Shown in pieces: positions 8,099-15,871 of a stretch of DNA of 35,622 bases. The DNA comes from a bacterium (GTDB lineage Bacteria; Latescibacterota; Latescibacteria; Latescibacterales; Latescibacteraceae). A program made the translations under genes and the position numbers. A model generated the notes under the pieces. It had not been told where the DNA came from. It made no database searches and saw only the letters and a program-made list of their open reading frames with translations. Each line of letters begins with the position of its first letter. The stretch's first letter is position 1. The stretch lies in the NCBI GenBank assembly GCA_021372535.1, contig JAJFUH010000070.1:1-35622 (forward strand), given 5' to 3'.

Positions 8099-8836
8099 TT
8101 ATTCTCCATAATCAACGCTGACCAGGCAAAGACCGGTCGGTGGAGCGGTTGTCCCTGCAAGGCGTCTGTCGCGTGTTTCCAGAATCCGGCGCAGCAGATC
8201 GGCAGGTGCTTTTCTGCGGGCCACATCAACGGCACTTCCCACGATGCTTCGCACGGAGTGGTGGAAGAACCTGACCGCCGTGATTTCAAATATCATCAAA
8301 TTATCGTCAAACTTCCACTGGTTTTTCAGGATAACAGTCGAAAAATCATCGTTTTCCTGTCCTTTTGAAAATCCCCGGAGATTACAGGCGCCATCGAGAC
8401 ACTGTGTAGATGCCATGAGGAGTTCCCTGTCCAGTCTGTAAGGCACATGCCATGCGTAGGAGCGGCCTATGGACAGGCGACGGGTGGATAACATATACCG
8501 GTAGCTCCGCGACACTGCACTGAAACGCGCGTTGAAACCATCAGGTGCCTGAGAGAGCTCCAGCACGGTCACATCGCGCGGGCACAACGCATTGAGCGCT
8601 CGTTTCAGGCGGGCTGTGTCAATATCTGATGTAGTCCTGAACGATGCCACCTGACCGGCGGCATGGACACCCGCATCGGTCCGTCCCGCCGCGACAAGCC
8701 GTACAGGATTATGGAGAACCTTACCGAGAGCTTCTTCGATAACGCTCTGCACCGTCCTCGCTTCCGGCTGTACCTGCCAGCCCGCGAATCGTGTGCCATC
8801 ATATTCGATGACAAGTTTAATCGTACGTGTATTCAT
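8099..8836 (-). CDS. truA: tRNA pseudouridine(38-40) synthase
   Basis: TruA isomerises uridines 38-40 in the anticodon arm of many tRNAs. The 245-residue protein starts 'MNTRTIKLVIEYDGTRFAGWQ', the family start, and has the catalytic aspartate D54 in 'AAGRTDAGVHAAGQVASF'. The later 'RSYRYMLSTR' and 'FFHHSVRSIVGSAVDVARRK' segments are also typical. It is followed at once by htrA. Upstream, separated by a repeat-bearing gap, is ecfT, the gene that precedes truA in the well-known Firmicutes order. Confidence 0.96.
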   Translation of the reverse strand: MNTRTIKLVIEYDGTRFAGWQVQPEARTVQSVIEEALGKVLHNPVRLVAAGRTDAGVHAAGQVASFRTTSDIDTARLKRALNALCPRDVTVLELSQAPDGFNARFSAVSRSYRYMLSTRRLSIGRSYAWHVPYRLDRELLMASTQCLDGACNLRGFSKGQENDDFSTVILKNQWKFDDNLMIFEITAVRFFHHSVRSIVGSAVDVARRKAPADLLRRILETRDRRLAGTTAPPTGLCLVSVDYGE

Positions 8837-8905
8837 TCGATTCCGTGATTGATATTTCGCATCCGGTTTGTTTATAAAACTTTTACGATACTTAGGAAAT
8901 GCAGA

Positions 8906-8961
8906 CCCTGAAAAAGTTCAGGGTGACATGATTCACGGTCATGCTGAACTCGTTTCAGCAT
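8906..8961. repeat. Paired REP-like palindromes between truA and ecfT
   Basis: Two short perfect hairpins stand side by side. The first has a 7-bp stem (8906-8912 with 8917-8923). The second has an 8-bp stem (8941-8948 with 8954-8961). Their arms are related in sequence (CCTGAA versus GCTGAA) and they stand in a head-to-tail pair, the usual layout of REP/BIME dispersed repeats. From memory, similar 'TGCTGAA...TTCAGCA' elements are scattered through many uncultured bacterial genomes. No transposase is present here. Confidence 0.65.
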
Positions 8962-9043
8962 CCAAAGCACATACTTTTACCATTGAGAAATATTTGGGTT
9001 AAAAACTGCGCTTTTCCCTGTTATAAACGATACAAACTCGAAA

Positions 9044-9838
9044 CTACACTATCGTCATACCGAGAACAAAAACAGCCGTCACGGACAAAACCGCCCAGTC
9101 GCGAAACGACATATGAATTTCCCTGTAACGGGTTCGCTGCACTTCACTCCGGTAGAGGCGGCAGTCCATGGCAACCGCGAGGTGTTCGGCTCTCCTGATG
9201 GACGATGTCAGGAGGGGCACCATGAGCATGGACACCGATTTCAGGCGTGCCTTCAGCCCCCTGTTCGGGTTAAAACCCCGCGCCGCATGGGATTTGCTGA
9301 TTTTCACCGCCTCATCGAGAAGAACGGGAATGAAACGAATGGTTATTACCATCGCAATTGCCAGCTCCTGGGGTTTCATACCAATTTTCGACAGGGGATA
9401 CAGCATTTTTTCAACACCGGTCACGAGCACTATCGGTTCGGTCGTCAATGTCAGAAGGGAAGCCGCGAGCACGAGCAGTGCGATACGTGACCCGTACAGG
9501 GTTCCCAGCATAAGCCCTTCTTTTGTTATACCGCCATAGGGGAGAGGGGCCTCAACAAGAATGTGGCCACCCACGAACAGCACATTGAGGAGGACGGTGA
9601 CAAGGATGAGCCATTTAAACGGCATAATGCTCCGAGCCAGATAGAACGGTGTCAGGCCGGACATCGCGCATGCAAGCGCTGTATAAAGCCCTGTAAAAAG
9701 AAGCGGGCGCCACCCGCTCATACCGAACAGACCGCACATGATAATGAGAAGACACACAAGCTTCGCGCGGGGATCGAGACGGTGGAGAAACGATGTGCCG
9801 TAGACAAAACGGCCCAGTGTAATATCTCGCAGGCTCAT
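9044..9838 (-). CDS. ecfT: ECF-type transporter transmembrane component (EcfT/CbiQ family)
   Basis: EcfT couples the two EcfA ATPases to a substrate-binding S component in vitamin or metal uptake. The 264-residue protein has the family layout: 'SFLHRLDPRAKL' near the start, about five hydrophobic segments, then cytoplasmic coupling helices with two Ala-Arg motifs ('SHAARGFNPNRG' at about 183-194 and 'RRAEHLAVAMDCRLY' at about 216-230). The second motif is degenerate compared with the usual ARG. A final hydrophobic segment closes the protein. No EcfA or S-component gene is in the window, so the partners must lie elsewhere. Gaps of 207 and 263 nt on either side contain repeats. Confidence 0.85.
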   Translation of the reverse strand: MSLRDITLGRFVYGTSFLHRLDPRAKLVCLLIIMCGLFGMSGWRPLLFTGLYTALACAMSGLTPFYLARSIMPFKWLILVTVLLNVLFVGGHILVEAPLPYGGITKEGLMLGTLYGSRIALLVLAASLLTLTTEPIVLVTGVEKMLYPLSKIGMKPQELAIAMVITIRFIPVLLDEAVKISKSHAARGFNPNRGLKARLKSVSMLMVPLLTSSIRRAEHLAVAMDCRLYRSEVQRTRYREIHMSFRDWAVLSVTAVFVLGMTIV

Positions 9839-9878
9839 ACTACCTAACCCGTGTTTATCTGAAAGTGTTTAAAATATT

Positions 9879-9970
9879 TCACCACGGAGACACGGAGGAA
9901 ACGGAGAAAGAAAATTCATGTAATGACATGTTTCATCACCACCGGGACACAAAGGCACAAAGAGACACAA
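9879..9970. repeat. Degenerate 'CACGGAGACACGGAG'-type dispersed repeat
   Basis: Two A/G/C-rich tracts, 9879-9911 and 9938-9970, share the motif ACCACCGGG/ACCACGGAGACAC followed by purine-rich GGAG or AAAGGCACAAAG repeats. From memory, near-identical strings are scattered intergenically in many environmental bacterial genomes and cause spurious short ORFs. A 67-codon frame on the minus strand here (ending 'PCLRGEIF') is such an artefact. The rest of the 9839-10101 gap shows nothing I can call. Confidence 0.5.
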
Positions 9971-10101
9971 TATATTATTAATACTATCTTTGCGTACAAT
10001 TAAAATCGACATTATTACAATGATATATAAAAAACAAATTCGTGAAAATCCGCCCGATTTGAGTAAATCCACGTTCCATTATAATTTATGCACAGATGGA
10101 G

Positions 10102-10650
10102 TTAAACGCTCTCGAGCCTCAACAGCATTTTTTTCATATCGAGGCCGCCGCCGAAACCCCCGAGACCGCTGGTGGCGACCACACGGTGACAGGGTACAAC
10201 AAGCATGACAGGATTTCTCCCGCACGCATTTCCGACGGCACGGGCTGCTCCGGGTTTTCCCATAAGCTCCGCAATTTCACCATACTGAAGCGTTTTCCCG
10301 AAGGGTATCCGTGCAAGCAGGCGATGAACTTCCAGTGTGAACGGTGTTGTCCTTACCGGCTGCACGATACCGCGGATTGGCCCGGGAACTCCAGAAAAAT
10401 AAGCCCGCAGGTCTTCGGAAACAATTTCGAATGGCGCGCTGTCTTCGACCACTTCGGCATTCCATTCCATCCGGATTTTCTTTTCCAGCGACCGGAGAGT
10501 TCCCTCCATCGACACATGCACGAGTCCCCGTGAAGTTCCCGCAAGATAAACCCGGAATCGGCCGCAATCGACTCCGGTCACATACACCTTTTCAGGTGGC
10601 TTCGATAAAGGCTCTAAAAACTCTACTGGTGATTCCCGTAACAATTTCAT
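10102..10650 (-). CDS. ogt: Methylated-DNA-[protein]-cysteine S-methyltransferase
   Basis: This suicide repair protein moves alkyl groups from O6-alkylguanine to its own cysteine. The helix-turn-helix part 'YGEIAELMGKPGAARAVGNAC' leads to the active-site motif 'VVPCHRVVATSG' with acceptor C154, then 'GGFGGGLDMKK'. The first ~90 residues form the family's short N-terminal domain. The frame given begins at an ATG 59 nt inside alr and has no clear ribosome-binding site. A GTG at 10581 (about 159 residues), weakly preceded by AAAGG and lying just beyond the alr stop, may be the true start because recognisable domain sequence begins there. It is cotranscribed with alr. Confidence 0.9.
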   Translation of the reverse strand: MKLLRESPVEFLEPLSKPPEKVYVTGVDCGRFRVYLAGTSRGLVHVSMEGTLRSLEKKIRMEWNAEVVEDSAPFEIVSEDLRAYFSGVPGPIRGIVQPVRTTPFTLEVHRLLARIPFGKTLQYGEIAELMGKPGAARAVGNACGRNPVMLVVPCHRVVATSGLGGFGGGLDMKKMLLRLESV

Positions 10651-11725
10651 GGCTGATTGTCCCCACTAGTGAAGCGTGTTCTTCGACCGTAATTCGTTCA
10701 TCGCCGTCCCTTCCGATAAGCGTAATGGTGTCACCAACACGGACATCGCCTGCATCGGTTATGTCGAACACCGTCTGATCCATACAGATTCGACCGGCAA
10801 CGGGTACCGGTATTCCGTTGACAAGTGCGCGCCCCCTGTTCGAGAGGTGACGGCGATACCCGTCGGCGTATCCGACCGGTACGGTGGCGAGCCGTGAGGG
10901 ACGGCCGGTGACGAATGTCCCACCGTACGAGACCGGCGTTTGCAATGGCACTTCCTTGATAAAGCCTATTCTGCTGTAGAATGACAAGACCGGTTCAAGC
11001 TCCAGTTTTTCCTTGCTTCCCGGGTATGGCAGAAGACCGTATGTCATGATTCCGGGCCGTACGAGATCGAAATGAGCTTCGGGGAATTTCAGCGTTCCCG
11101 CGGAATTGCACATGTGAGCCAGAGGCGGCCGGATTCCCCTTTGTGAAAGCCGGTCGAGCAGGTTTTCAAAACAATCGATCTGACGGCGTGTATAGTCGTC
11201 ACGGTCTTCGTCGGCGGAGGGGAAATGGCTGAATATTCCTTCGACTGCAATGCCGGGAGTATCATATGCACGCTCGGCAAGTTCGAGAGCTTTTTCCGGA
11301 GCGACTCCGACTCGACCCATACCGGTGTCGACCTTGATGTGAACGGCCAGCGATGTTTCTTCTCCAGCGAGCAGAGTCCGTATCTCCTCAAGCATTTCAA
11401 AGGAAGTAAGGGCCATGGTTAAATCGTTGTCGAGGAATGTCTTCCAGTGATCCCGCGATTCGGGGGCCATGACGAGAACCGGCCCGGTCAGACCTGCTTT
11501 ACGGAGGATTTCCCCCTCTGCGGCGAGGGCGACACCGAACATGGAAGCCCCTGCCGCATGAGCGGTTCGGGCGCATTCGACCATGCCATGTCCGTAAGCA
11601 TTCGCCTTGACAACTGCCATGAGACGAACTTCGGGACCGGTGAAGTTCCGGATCTTTTCTAGATTCCGCTTATAGGCGCCGAGGTCTGTAATCGCTATCG
11701 TATCACGGTCAGGAGCTGATTTCAT
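10592..11725 (-). CDS. alr: Alanine racemase
   Basis: Alr interconverts L- and D-alanine with PLP and supplies D-Ala for peptidoglycan. From the ATG at 11725 it has 377 residues. The PLP lysine is K40 in 'VVKANAYGHG' and the opposite catalytic base is Y267 in 'VSYGGTF', near the start of the C-terminal beta domain. 'KVDTGMGRVG', 'HMCNSAGT' and 'GRICMDQ' are conserved segments. A TTG two codons earlier overlaps the corA stop and is an alternative start. The gene follows corA by 2 nt, so it probably relies on translational coupling, since no good ribosome-binding site is seen. Confidence 0.96.
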   Translation of the reverse strand: MKSAPDRDTIAITDLGAYKRNLEKIRNFTGPEVRLMAVVKANAYGHGMVECARTAHAAGASMFGVALAAEGEILRKAGLTGPVLVMAPESRDHWKTFLDNDLTMALTSFEMLEEIRTLLAGEETSLAVHIKVDTGMGRVGVAPEKALELAERAYDTPGIAVEGIFSHFPSADEDRDDYTRRQIDCFENLLDRLSQRGIRPPLAHMCNSAGTLKFPEAHFDLVRPGIMTYGLLPYPGSKEKLELEPVLSFYSRIGFIKEVPLQTPVSYGGTFVTGRPSRLATVPVGYADGYRRHLSNRGRALVNGIPVPVAGRICMDQTVFDITDAGDVRVGDTITLIGRDGDERITVEEHASLVGTISHEIVTGITSRVFRAFIEAT

Positions 11726-11727
11726 GA

Positions 11728-12696
11728 TCAAAACCAGTCATTTTTCTTGAAGTACAACAGCATGAAACCGACAAACGCCATGCTTATAATGGAGATGATC
11801 AGGAAAATGTGCGGACTGTCGGAAAAAGGTAAATTTACATTCATGCCGTAAATACTTGCGATAAGCGTCGGAGGGAGCATAATGGTGGAAATTATGGTGA
11901 GCATGATCATCACGTCGGTCATACGGTGATTTGAAATGCTGACATAGGTGTCCATCGTGCCCGTAACCATTTCCATATAGGAGTCAAGGAGACCCTGAAT
12001 AGCTGAAATATGGTCGTGAACATCCTGGAAATAGAATTTGTTTTCTTCCTGAATCAGCTCGTGTTCCGAATTGGCCAGGATTTCAAGAACCTCTTCTTCT
12101 GGCGCGATGATACGGCGGAGGTTGATGAGGCCGCGCTTGAGTCTGAAAATATTGTTAAAAGTCTTTTTGGTCGGTTCGGAGAGGATTTCTCCCTCGATGG
12201 CGTAGATGCTCCGTTCGAGCTTCTTGAACGTCAGCGTGTAGTTATCGACGAGGGAGTCGACAATTGCATGGAGAATTTCGTCGGTTCCCTGAGCCATGAA
12301 GTCTATTCCTTTTTCAAGACGGTGCTTGAGCTGGTTTATTCCGACCGTGGGTTTCTTGTGATGTGTTACCACATAGTTTTCCCCGAAAAAGAGATCGAGT
12401 TCGGTGATGTCGAACGATAAGCGCTCGTTGTTATAAAAAACGGCCTGAAAGACTAGGAACAGATAGCTTTCATAGTCATCGAGTTTCGCCTCTTCGATAT
12501 CGGTCGCTATACAGTCTTCGATTGCGAGTTCGTGGAAGTTGAATACCGTACGCAGAATCGCGGCTTCTTCAGCTGTCGGCGCTTCCAGATCGACCCATAA
12601 ATCGACATTTTCAGACTCAAAAACAACCGGAAGCTCTTTTATTGTCGGTTTCGACAGCGTTCCTTCCGCTATGTTGTAACTGTATACGGTAATCAT
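11728..12696 (-). CDS. corA: CorA-family magnesium/cobalt transporter
   Basis: CorA is a pentameric divalent-cation channel of the inner membrane. The 322-residue protein has a long acidic N-terminal cytoplasmic domain (about 1-255), the stalk helix, and two C-terminal membrane helices. The signature 'YGMN' follows the first helix ('IASIYGMNVNLPF', about residues 281-293). The second helix ends in 'LLYFKKNDWF', a typical positively charged CorA tail. A 6-bp hairpin lies in the leader just before the start codon. alr and ogt follow in the same direction. Confidence 0.95.
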   Translation of the reverse strand: MITVYSYNIAEGTLSKPTIKELPVVFESENVDLWVDLEAPTAEEAAILRTVFNFHELAIEDCIATDIEEAKLDDYESYLFLVFQAVFYNNERLSFDITELDLFFGENYVVTHHKKPTVGINQLKHRLEKGIDFMAQGTDEILHAIVDSLVDNYTLTFKKLERSIYAIEGEILSEPTKKTFNNIFRLKRGLINLRRIIAPEEEVLEILANSEHELIQEENKFYFQDVHDHISAIQGLLDSYMEMVTGTMDTYVSISNHRMTDVMIMLTIISTIMLPPTLIASIYGMNVNLPFSDSPHIFLIISIISMAFVGFMLLYFKKNDWF

Positions 12697-12704
12697 GGCG
12701 GCAC

Positions 12705-12719
12705 CCCTTTTATAAAGGG
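12705..12719 (-). promoter_or_regulatory. Small hairpin overlapping the corA ribosome-binding region
   Basis: A perfect 6-bp stem (12705-12710 with 12714-12719) with a 3-nt loop places the AAAGGG purine tract, the only Shine-Dalgarno-like sequence before the corA ATG at 12696, in a helix. It could dampen translation initiation, but it is short and A/U-rich, so a chance palindrome is possible. Confidence 0.3.
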
Positions 12720-12805
12720 ATTATCATCTGTGAAACATAACGGTCAGTGTTTGATCTCCGTATCGTGAAAAAAACCGGGAGCGCACTGAAAAATGGCTAA
12801 TCTTA

Positions 12806-15376
12806 CTAAAAAACGATCTTTCCATTGTCAAAGTCAACAGTAACCTTTTCGGGAAGGTTTCTGGTCAGCATCTCCGATGCAAGCCCGTTTTCGATTTCGC
12901 GCTGAATAAGCCGTTTTATGGGCCGGGCGCCGTATGTGGGATCGAAACCCGCATCCGCAATGTGATTGATCAGCTTGCCGGAGAATTCGAGCTCGATATC
13001 CATGTTGTTTTTCACACGGCCGGCAAGGCGGTCAAGCTGGAGCTTCACGATGGTTCTGATATTGTCGTGTGAAAGCGCATGGAACATGATGATCTCATCG
13101 AGTCGGTTCAGGTATTCCGGCCTGAAACTGCGGCGGACAAGCTCCATGACCTTTCCCGTGACCGCGCCGCCAGCCCCGGGTTCCTGTGAGTACTCGCCGA
13201 TTATATCAGAGCCGATGTTCGATGTCTGAATGATGATCGTATTGCGGAAATCCACCGTGCGACCCTGTCCATCGGTAAGCCTGCCGTCATCGAGAACCTG
13301 GAGAAGGACATTGAAAACATCCGGATGCGCCTTTTCGATCTCGTCGAACAGCACTACCTGGTAGGGACGTCTCCTGACAGCCTCGGTGAGCTGTCCGCCC
13401 TGCTCATAACCGACATATCCCGGAGGGGCGCCGATCAGCCTCGATACGGTGTGTTTCTCCATGTACTCGCTCATGTCGATACGGATCATGGCGTTCTCGT
13501 CATCGAAGAGGAATTCCGCGAGCGCCCGCGCAAGCTCGGTTTTACCGACACCGGTCGGGCCGAGGAACATGAACGATCCGATGGGCCTGTTCGCATCGCC
13601 GAGCCCCGCCCGTGAGCGTCTCACCGCATTCGAGACCGCCCTGACAGCCTCTTCCTGGCCGACGACCCTGTCGTGGATACGCTCTTCCATGTGGACGAGT
13701 TTGTCGCGTTCGCTTTCGAGAAGCCGCGATACCGGTATCCCGGTCCATTTAGCGACGACTTCCGCAATGTCTTCCTCTGAAACCTCCTCGCGCACCATCC
13801 GCTGATTCTGCTGTGTCTGCGCAAGACGGTTTTCGGCTTCTTTCAGTTTATTTTCAACCGCGACAAGCTCACCATACCGTATGGTTGCGGCACGTTCGAG
13901 GTTGCCTTCACGTTCGGCATGGGCTTCTTCGGTCTTGAGCTGTTCGGTTTTTTCCTTGAGCGACCGTATATCCGTGACCACCGATTTTTCCGCCTGCCAT
14001 TGAGCCTTGAGGATCGAGAATTCCTCGTTGAGCTGCGCGAGCTCCTCGTCGATTGGTTTGAGCCGGTCGCGGGCGTCCTTTTCCTTCCTGATGCCCGCTT
14101 TTTCAATTTCGAGCTGCATGATACGCTTCTGGATGGCATCCATCTCGGAGGGCATCGAATCGATTTCTATCCGCAGCTCCGCCGCGGCTTCATCGATGAG
14201 ATCGATGGCCTTATCGGGAAGAAAACGGTCGTTGATGTAACGGTCGGACAGCTTCGCCGCGGCGATAATGGCGGAATCCTGTATCCGTACGCCGTGGTGC
14301 ACATCGTACTTTTCCTTGAGACCGCGGAGAATCGAAATCGTTTCCTCCACCGTCGGCTCCTTGACCAGGATCGGCTGGAAACGGCGTTCGAGTGCGGCAT
14401 CCTTTTCGATGTTCTGACGATATTCGGTGATAGTAGTGGCGCCGATGGTGCGGAGTTTGCCACGGGCAAGCGCGGGTTTGAGCATGTTCGACGCGTCCAT
14501 GGCGCCCCCGACAGCGCCCGCTCCGACAAGGGTGTGGAGCTCGTCAATGAACAGGATAACCGAGCCGGCAGCCTCCTCGACCTCGTTGATGACTGCTTTC
14601 ATGCGCTCCTCGAATTCACCGCGGAACTTGCTCCCGGCAATCATGCCCGCAAGGTCGAGCAGAAGGACGCGGCGGTTTTTGAGCGATTCCGGGACATCGC
14701 CCTGTATGATTTTCTGGGCGAGACCCTCGACCACCGCTGTTTTGCCGACACCCGGCTCACCAATAAGCACCGGATTGTTTTTGGTTCTCCGGCTCAGGAC
14801 TTTCATGACGCGCCTGATTTCATCGTTACGGCCGATGACGGGGTCGAGTTCACCATCCCGGGCGAGCTTGGTGAGATCGCGGGTATACCGTTCGAGCGCC
14901 TGGTACTTCGATTCCTGGTCCTGGTCGGTGACGGTCCGTTTTCCCCGGAGTTCCACCATGGTTTTGTAAATAGCGTCCCTGGACACCCCGAACGAATTCA
15001 GAATATCGGCGGCGCGGGACGATTTTTCGGCGCTGATTGCAATGAGGAGGTGCTCGACGGTTACGTATTCGTCCTTGAGCCTGTCCGCTTCCTTCTGTGC
15101 GCCGTTGAGAATCGATGTGACCGACTGGGAAAGATATACCTGAGCCTGACCGTGCACCCTGGGCATGGCGCCGAGTACTTCGCGGACACGGGATTCGACG
15201 GCATCGGGATTTGCTTCCAGTTTTGAGAGTATATTTCGGGCAAGGCCGTCCTCCTGGGTAATAAGCGAGAGGAGGAGGTGTTCCGGTTCTATCTGGGAAT
15301 GACTGTATTCCGCTGCGAGATTCTGAGCCCGTTCGAGAGCTTCCTGGCTTTTCAAGGTAAACTTGTTCAGATTCAT
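12806..15376 (-). CDS. clpB: ATP-dependent disaggregase ClpB (Hsp100)
   Basis: ClpB pulls polypeptides out of aggregates together with DnaK. The 856-residue length and layout are standard. The N-terminal Clp repeat domain covers residues 1-145. AAA+ domain 1 has Walker A 'GEPGVGKTA' (206-214) and Walker B '[10 protein letters not shown]'. The long coiled-coil middle domain covers about 405-530, which distinguishes ClpB from ClpA/ClpC. AAA+ domain 2 has Walker A 'GPTGVGKTE' near residue 610 and '[12 protein letters not shown]', and the C-terminus includes '[18 protein letters not shown]'. There is no IGF loop for ClpP binding. The start has GGAGGT 8 nt upstream. I see no CIRCE element in the leader, and a sigma32-type promoter is not obvious. 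Confidence 0.98.
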   Translation of the reverse strand: MNLNKFTLKSQEALERAQNLAAEYSHSQIEPEHLLLSLITQEDGLARNILSKLEANPDAVESRVREVLGAMPRVHGQAQVYLSQSVTSILNGAQKEADRLKDEYVTVEHLLIAISAEKSSRAADILNSFGVSRDAIYKTMVELRGKRTVTDQDQESKYQALERYTRDLTKLARDGELDPVIGRNDEIRRVMKVLSRRTKNNPVLIGEPGVGKTAVVEGLAQKIIQGDVPESLKNRRVLLLDLAGMIAGSKFRGEFEERMKAVINEVEEAAGSVILFIDELHTLVGAGAVGGAMDASNMLKPALARGKLRTIGATTITEYRQNIEKDAALERRFQPILVKEPTVEETISILRGLKEKYDVHHGVRIQDSAIIAAAKLSDRYINDRFLPDKAIDLIDEAAAELRIEIDSMPSEMDAIQKRIMQLEIEKAGIRKEKDARDRLKPIDEELAQLNEEFSILKAQWQAEKSVVTDIRSLKEKTEQLKTEEAHAEREGNLERAATIRYGELVAVENKLKEAENRLAQTQQNQRMVREEVSEEDIAEVVAKWTGIPVSRLLESERDKLVHMEERIHDRVVGQEEAVRAVSNAVRRSRAGLGDANRPIGSFMFLGPTGVGKTELARALAEFLFDDENAMIRIDMSEYMEKHTVSRLIGAPPGYVGYEQGGQLTEAVRRRPYQVVLFDEIEKAHPDVFNVLLQVLDDGRLTDGQGRTVDFRNTIIIQTSNIGSDIIGEYSQEPGAGGAVTGKVMELVRRSFRPEYLNRLDEIIMFHALSHDNIRTIVKLQLDRLAGRVKNNMDIELEFSGKLINHIADAGFDPTYGARPIKRLIQREIENGLASEMLTRNLPEKVTVDFDNGKIVF

Positions 15377-15871
15377 GCGAGCCTACCTCCATGGACAAAT
15401 CGTTTTTTGCTGTCGATTTATTCAGGATACGTTTATCCATGATCCTGTCATGAACTATGAAATATAATCAAAATCTCCCATGATTTCCAGCAATTTTAAG
15501 CCGGTTTGAAACTGAAAACGGCAAGAAATTCAGGTCATGACGTTCAGTATGGTACTATGCCGATTTATGCTGGTGACCCCCTAAAATCCACGATGAATTG
15601 TATTGTAATACATTGATTATAAATAGAATATAGACCGTTAAAGCCTGTGAATTTATAAACCCGTTGAAAAGCCTTTTCACGGGGTGCCCTTTCCTTGGTT
15701 ACTTCCTTTGGGCACGCAAAGGAAGTAACATCTAAAAAAAATGTTCTTAAAAAATGGGGGGTTGCCAGTGTTGTTATTTCTTTATTTCCATTGCAATATT
15801 ATTCCATTTTGATTATATTATCAAGCTGTCTCTGTCTGTTTTGCTATTAATCCTTTGTATGAAATGATCAT
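15377..15871. other. 495-nt divergent gene-free interval between clpB and typA
   Basis: This holds the leaders of two divergent genes. On the clpB side there is the GGAGGT ribosome-binding site and an imperfect GCCGGTTT/AAACGGC hairpin near 15500-15522. A weak plus-strand promoter candidate for typA is TTGTAA (15603-15608), 17 nt, GAATAT (15626-15631). The dispersed hairpin repeat at 15698-15729 follows. No coding frame longer than a few dozen codons with a plausible start is convincing. Confidence 0.5.
15698..15729. repeat. Perfect 13-bp inverted repeat upstream of typA
   Basis: Arms 15698-15710 and 15717-15729 are exact reverse complements around a 6-nt GGCACG loop. There is no T-run, so it is not a terminator. 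The flanks (CCCTTTCCTTG before it, CATCTAAAAAAAATG after) resemble a dispersed 'GTTACTTCCTTTGG' element that I recall from many environmental genomes. It probably marks an insertion or repeat hot spot. Confidence 0.55.

Noticed and set aside
9869-10072. Possible small protein of 67 residues
   Set aside because: The frame runs through a known type of 'CACGGAG' dispersed repeat and lacks a ribosome-binding site.
13919-15226. A 435-codon open frame on the plus strand opposite clpB
   Set aside because: It lies wholly antisense to clpB, which has complete Walker motifs. The frame has no recognisable domain and comes from codon bias of the real gene.
15377-15500. CIRCE or sigma32 control site of clpB
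   Set aside because: No TTAGCACTC inverted repeat and no convincing CTTGAAA/CCCCAT boxes at proper spacing were found.
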